In this document: positions 63,201 through 64,000 of the stretch, piece after piece | Numbering within the stretch: the first letter of the stretch is position 1 | Layout: each line of letters begins with the position of its first letter | Origin: Odontesthes bonariensis | Lineage: Eukaryota > Chordata > Actinopteri > Atheriniformes > Atherinopsidae | Direction of reading: 5' to 3' | Length of the DNA: 64,000 nucleotides | Assembly: GCF_027942865.1 (NCBI RefSeq) | Contig: NC_134524.1 | Span: 27,380,536-27,444,535, forward strand | The notes under the pieces: generated by a model | Seen by the model: only the letters and a program-made list of their open reading frames with translations | Database searches by the model: none | What the model was told of the DNA's origin: nothing | Translations under genes and position numbers: made by a program

Positions 63201-63811
63201 AACCTGAAGAGCAACAAGTCTGATGGGATTTAACAGGATTTGACGGATTACTCCGTAATAAAAAATGTGTAAATTAGAAACACATAAGATAAGAAGAACT
63301 TAGACAAAATGTGAGTAACAGAACGAGACAGCAGTGATGCCAACAAACACAGGAAACAAGAATATTGATTATATGCATCCATTTTTCCAGGAAGCCTGCT
63401 CACTTCAGCAGAGCAGCGGCTTTTTTTTTTATTGTCTGGATGTTATTAATGATGGAGAGAGGGAGAATCTCTGTTAATGGCAGCACAAGTAGCAGGAAAC
63501 ATCACTTCTGTTTTTTTCTAGTGGTGGAAAATATTCTAGGCTGTGTCCCACAACAACAACAGCAAGTCAGCATTCATAACAAAAACACAGCATCTTACGT
63601 TAATCCCTTTTGATTTCACAGATGATGCATTCAGCAGTGATACCTCACGCCATGTGCGAACTTGGACACGCACCTTGTTGATGAAAGCCCGGAGCGCAGC
63701 GAAGACATGCCTGATAGCAGCTTCTGATTGGCCGACTTTGAGGAAAGTCAGGTAAACGTCAAACACCTTCTTCATGAGGGGGTTGTGACCTTCGCTGTCC
63801 AGCAGCTGGGT
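48375..63811 (-). CDS. dock11: DOCK11 (zizimin-2), C-terminal 14 exons, partial
   Basis: Minus-strand coding exons: 63674-63811, 62558-62740, 62062-62175, 61666-61881, 60669-60726, 59479-59585, 59059-59181, 57826-57939, 56806-56952, 56066-56276, 53715-53905, 53181-53281, 52512-52650, 48375-48464. All join in frame (1932 nt, 643 residues plus stop), the C-terminal third of a protein of about 2070 aa. Diagnostic stretches include [82 protein letters not shown] and [16 protein letters not shown]. They cover the DHR2 domain, which catalyses GDP/GTP exchange on Cdc42. The VNAGP valine, encoded as the first codon of exon 53181-53281, should be the nucleotide-sensor residue described for DOCK9. The protein ends [14 protein letters not shown]9 and DOCK10 are close relatives; adjacency to il13ra1 favours DOCK11. 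The 5' exons lie past the right edge. Confidence 0.93.
48515..48548. repeat. (CA)17 microsatellite
   Basis: An uninterrupted CA repeat in the last dock11 intron, about 50 bases from the final coding exon. Confidence 0.95.
49128..49332. mobile_element. 205-bp hAT-like palindromic MITE
   Basis: The ends CAGGGATGTCC and GGACATCCCTG belong to inverted arms of about 66 bases (including GGTTTTAGATGTTTCCCTGC) that match closely. This is a very common fish dispersed element. No clear 8-bp duplication remains. It lies in the last dock11 intron. Confidence 0.7.
49333..52511. other. rest of last dock11 intron, no gene seen
   Basis: AT-rich sequence with no exon-like frame or recognisable element. The final dock11 intron is 4.05 kb, the longest in this part of the gene. 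Confidence 0.55.
53479..53600 (+). repeat. tRNA-derived SINE-like fragment
   Basis: It begins GGGGCAGCCGTGGCTCAGCT, the box A-containing head of common fish tRNA-type SINEs, and decays within about 100 bases. It lies in a dock11 intron. Confidence 0.4.
54170..55170 (+). pseudogene. Tc1/mariner transposon fossil with broken transposase
   Basis: Plus-strand fragments in several frames read [66 protein letters not shown] and [12 protein letters not shown]. Together they span the HTH and parts of the DDE catalytic domain of a Tc1-like transposase. Ends GCGTGAAAAACTAAGT and AAAGTTTTTTCACACG are inverted. At about 1.0 kb it is shorter than the usual 1.6 kb, with internal deletions and frameshifts, so it is inactive. 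It lies in a dock11 intron. Confidence 0.8.
57249..57282. repeat. (AC)17 microsatellite
   Basis: An uninterrupted AC repeat in a dock11 intron. Confidence 0.95.
59743..60153. mobile_element. 411-bp hAT-type non-autonomous element with 8-bp target duplication
   Basis: Ends CAGTGCTGGGAGTAACGG and AAAGTAACTTGACCAACACTG are imperfect inverted repeats, with many further GTAACG/GTTAC subterminal units. A perfect duplication TATGTGTG flanks it (59735-59742 and 60154-60161). No transposase. It lies in a dock11 intron. Confidence 0.85.
60760..61665. other. dock11 intron, A-rich, no gene seen
   Basis: The part at about 60770-60990 is A-rich with many AAAAT/AAATAAA runs. Nothing else recognisable. Confidence 0.5.
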
Positions 63812-63818
63812 CTGACCG

Positions 63819-63819
<1 letters not shown>

Positions 63820-63848
<29 letters not shown>
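63820..63848. repeat. (CA)14 microsatellite at a dock11 3' splice site
   Basis: On the gene's strand this is a (TG)n tract ending 8 bases before the acceptor AG of the exon at 63674-63811, with only CCGGTCAG between. It takes the place of a normal polypyrimidine tract. Confidence 0.95.
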
Positions 63849-63850
<2 letters not shown>

Positions 63851-64000
63851 AACACTCACATGTTTTCCAAGCAGAACATTTCATTGTAACAAGATGAACC
63901 AAGCCCCCTGCCAGCTTTTCAATGTTATGGCTGATCAGTCATATAACTGAACCCATCCTCACACATTTTCAAGTGCATCTACACAGCTCTATTTTCCGGT

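Overview
This window looks like nuclear DNA from a teleost fish. Its coding sequence lies in short exons with GT/AG borders that encode vertebrate proteins. The repeats (L2-type LINE tails, a Tc1/mariner fossil, many small hAT- and Harbinger-like elements, CA/GA microsatellites) are typical of bony fish. All four genes recognised are on the minus strand. No prokaryotic gene, CRISPR array, rRNA or tRNA gene was found.

Layout, left to right. (1) 305-21541: the 5' part of a KIRREL/NEPH-family adhesion gene (signal peptide, Ig1, start of Ig2). Its first intron is 16.5 kb and the gene runs off the left edge. (2) 21542-26441: intergenic DNA with the kirrel promoter, a cluster of two CRE palindromes and an ETS-like site, a 200-base assembly gap, and the 3' UTR of the next gene. 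(3) 26442-33658: a complete 11-exon type I cytokine receptor alpha chain related to IL13RA1/IL5RA/CSF2RA, about 430 aa. (4) 35964-46026: a complete 11-exon second receptor, about 434 aa, best called il13ra1. (5) 48375-63811: the last 14 coding exons (643 codons plus stop) of a DOCK-C (zizimin) gene, called dock11, which continues past the right edge.

The order receptor, il13ra1, dock11 fits the human Xq24 neighbourhood, where IL13RA1 lies beside DOCK11 (recalled, not searched). The two receptors share exon lengths and phases and are probably tandem paralogues. Both encode a membrane-proximal box1 JAK-docking motif, but both have an eroded WSXWS motif. The genes do not form an operon. The receptors would act at the surface of cells answering IL-4/IL-13-like or IL-5/GM-CSF-like cytokines. 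DOCK11 is a Cdc42 exchange factor abundant in haematopoietic cells, and KIRREL is a homophilic/heterophilic adhesion protein.

The non-coding part is rich in transposon fossils. The most notable are a 557-bp terminal-inverted element carrying a helicase-like open frame cut off at its Walker A motif (28078-28634), a 1.29-kb Harbinger-like element enclosing a GC-rich 592-bp nested palindrome (44303-45590), and several small palindromic elements. I did not find a clearly new biological system. The points that most deserve checking are the eroded WSXWS motifs, a missing acceptor AG in the first receptor, a possible short-tailed decoy isoform, the helicase-bearing element, and a TG repeat abutting a dock11 3' splice site.
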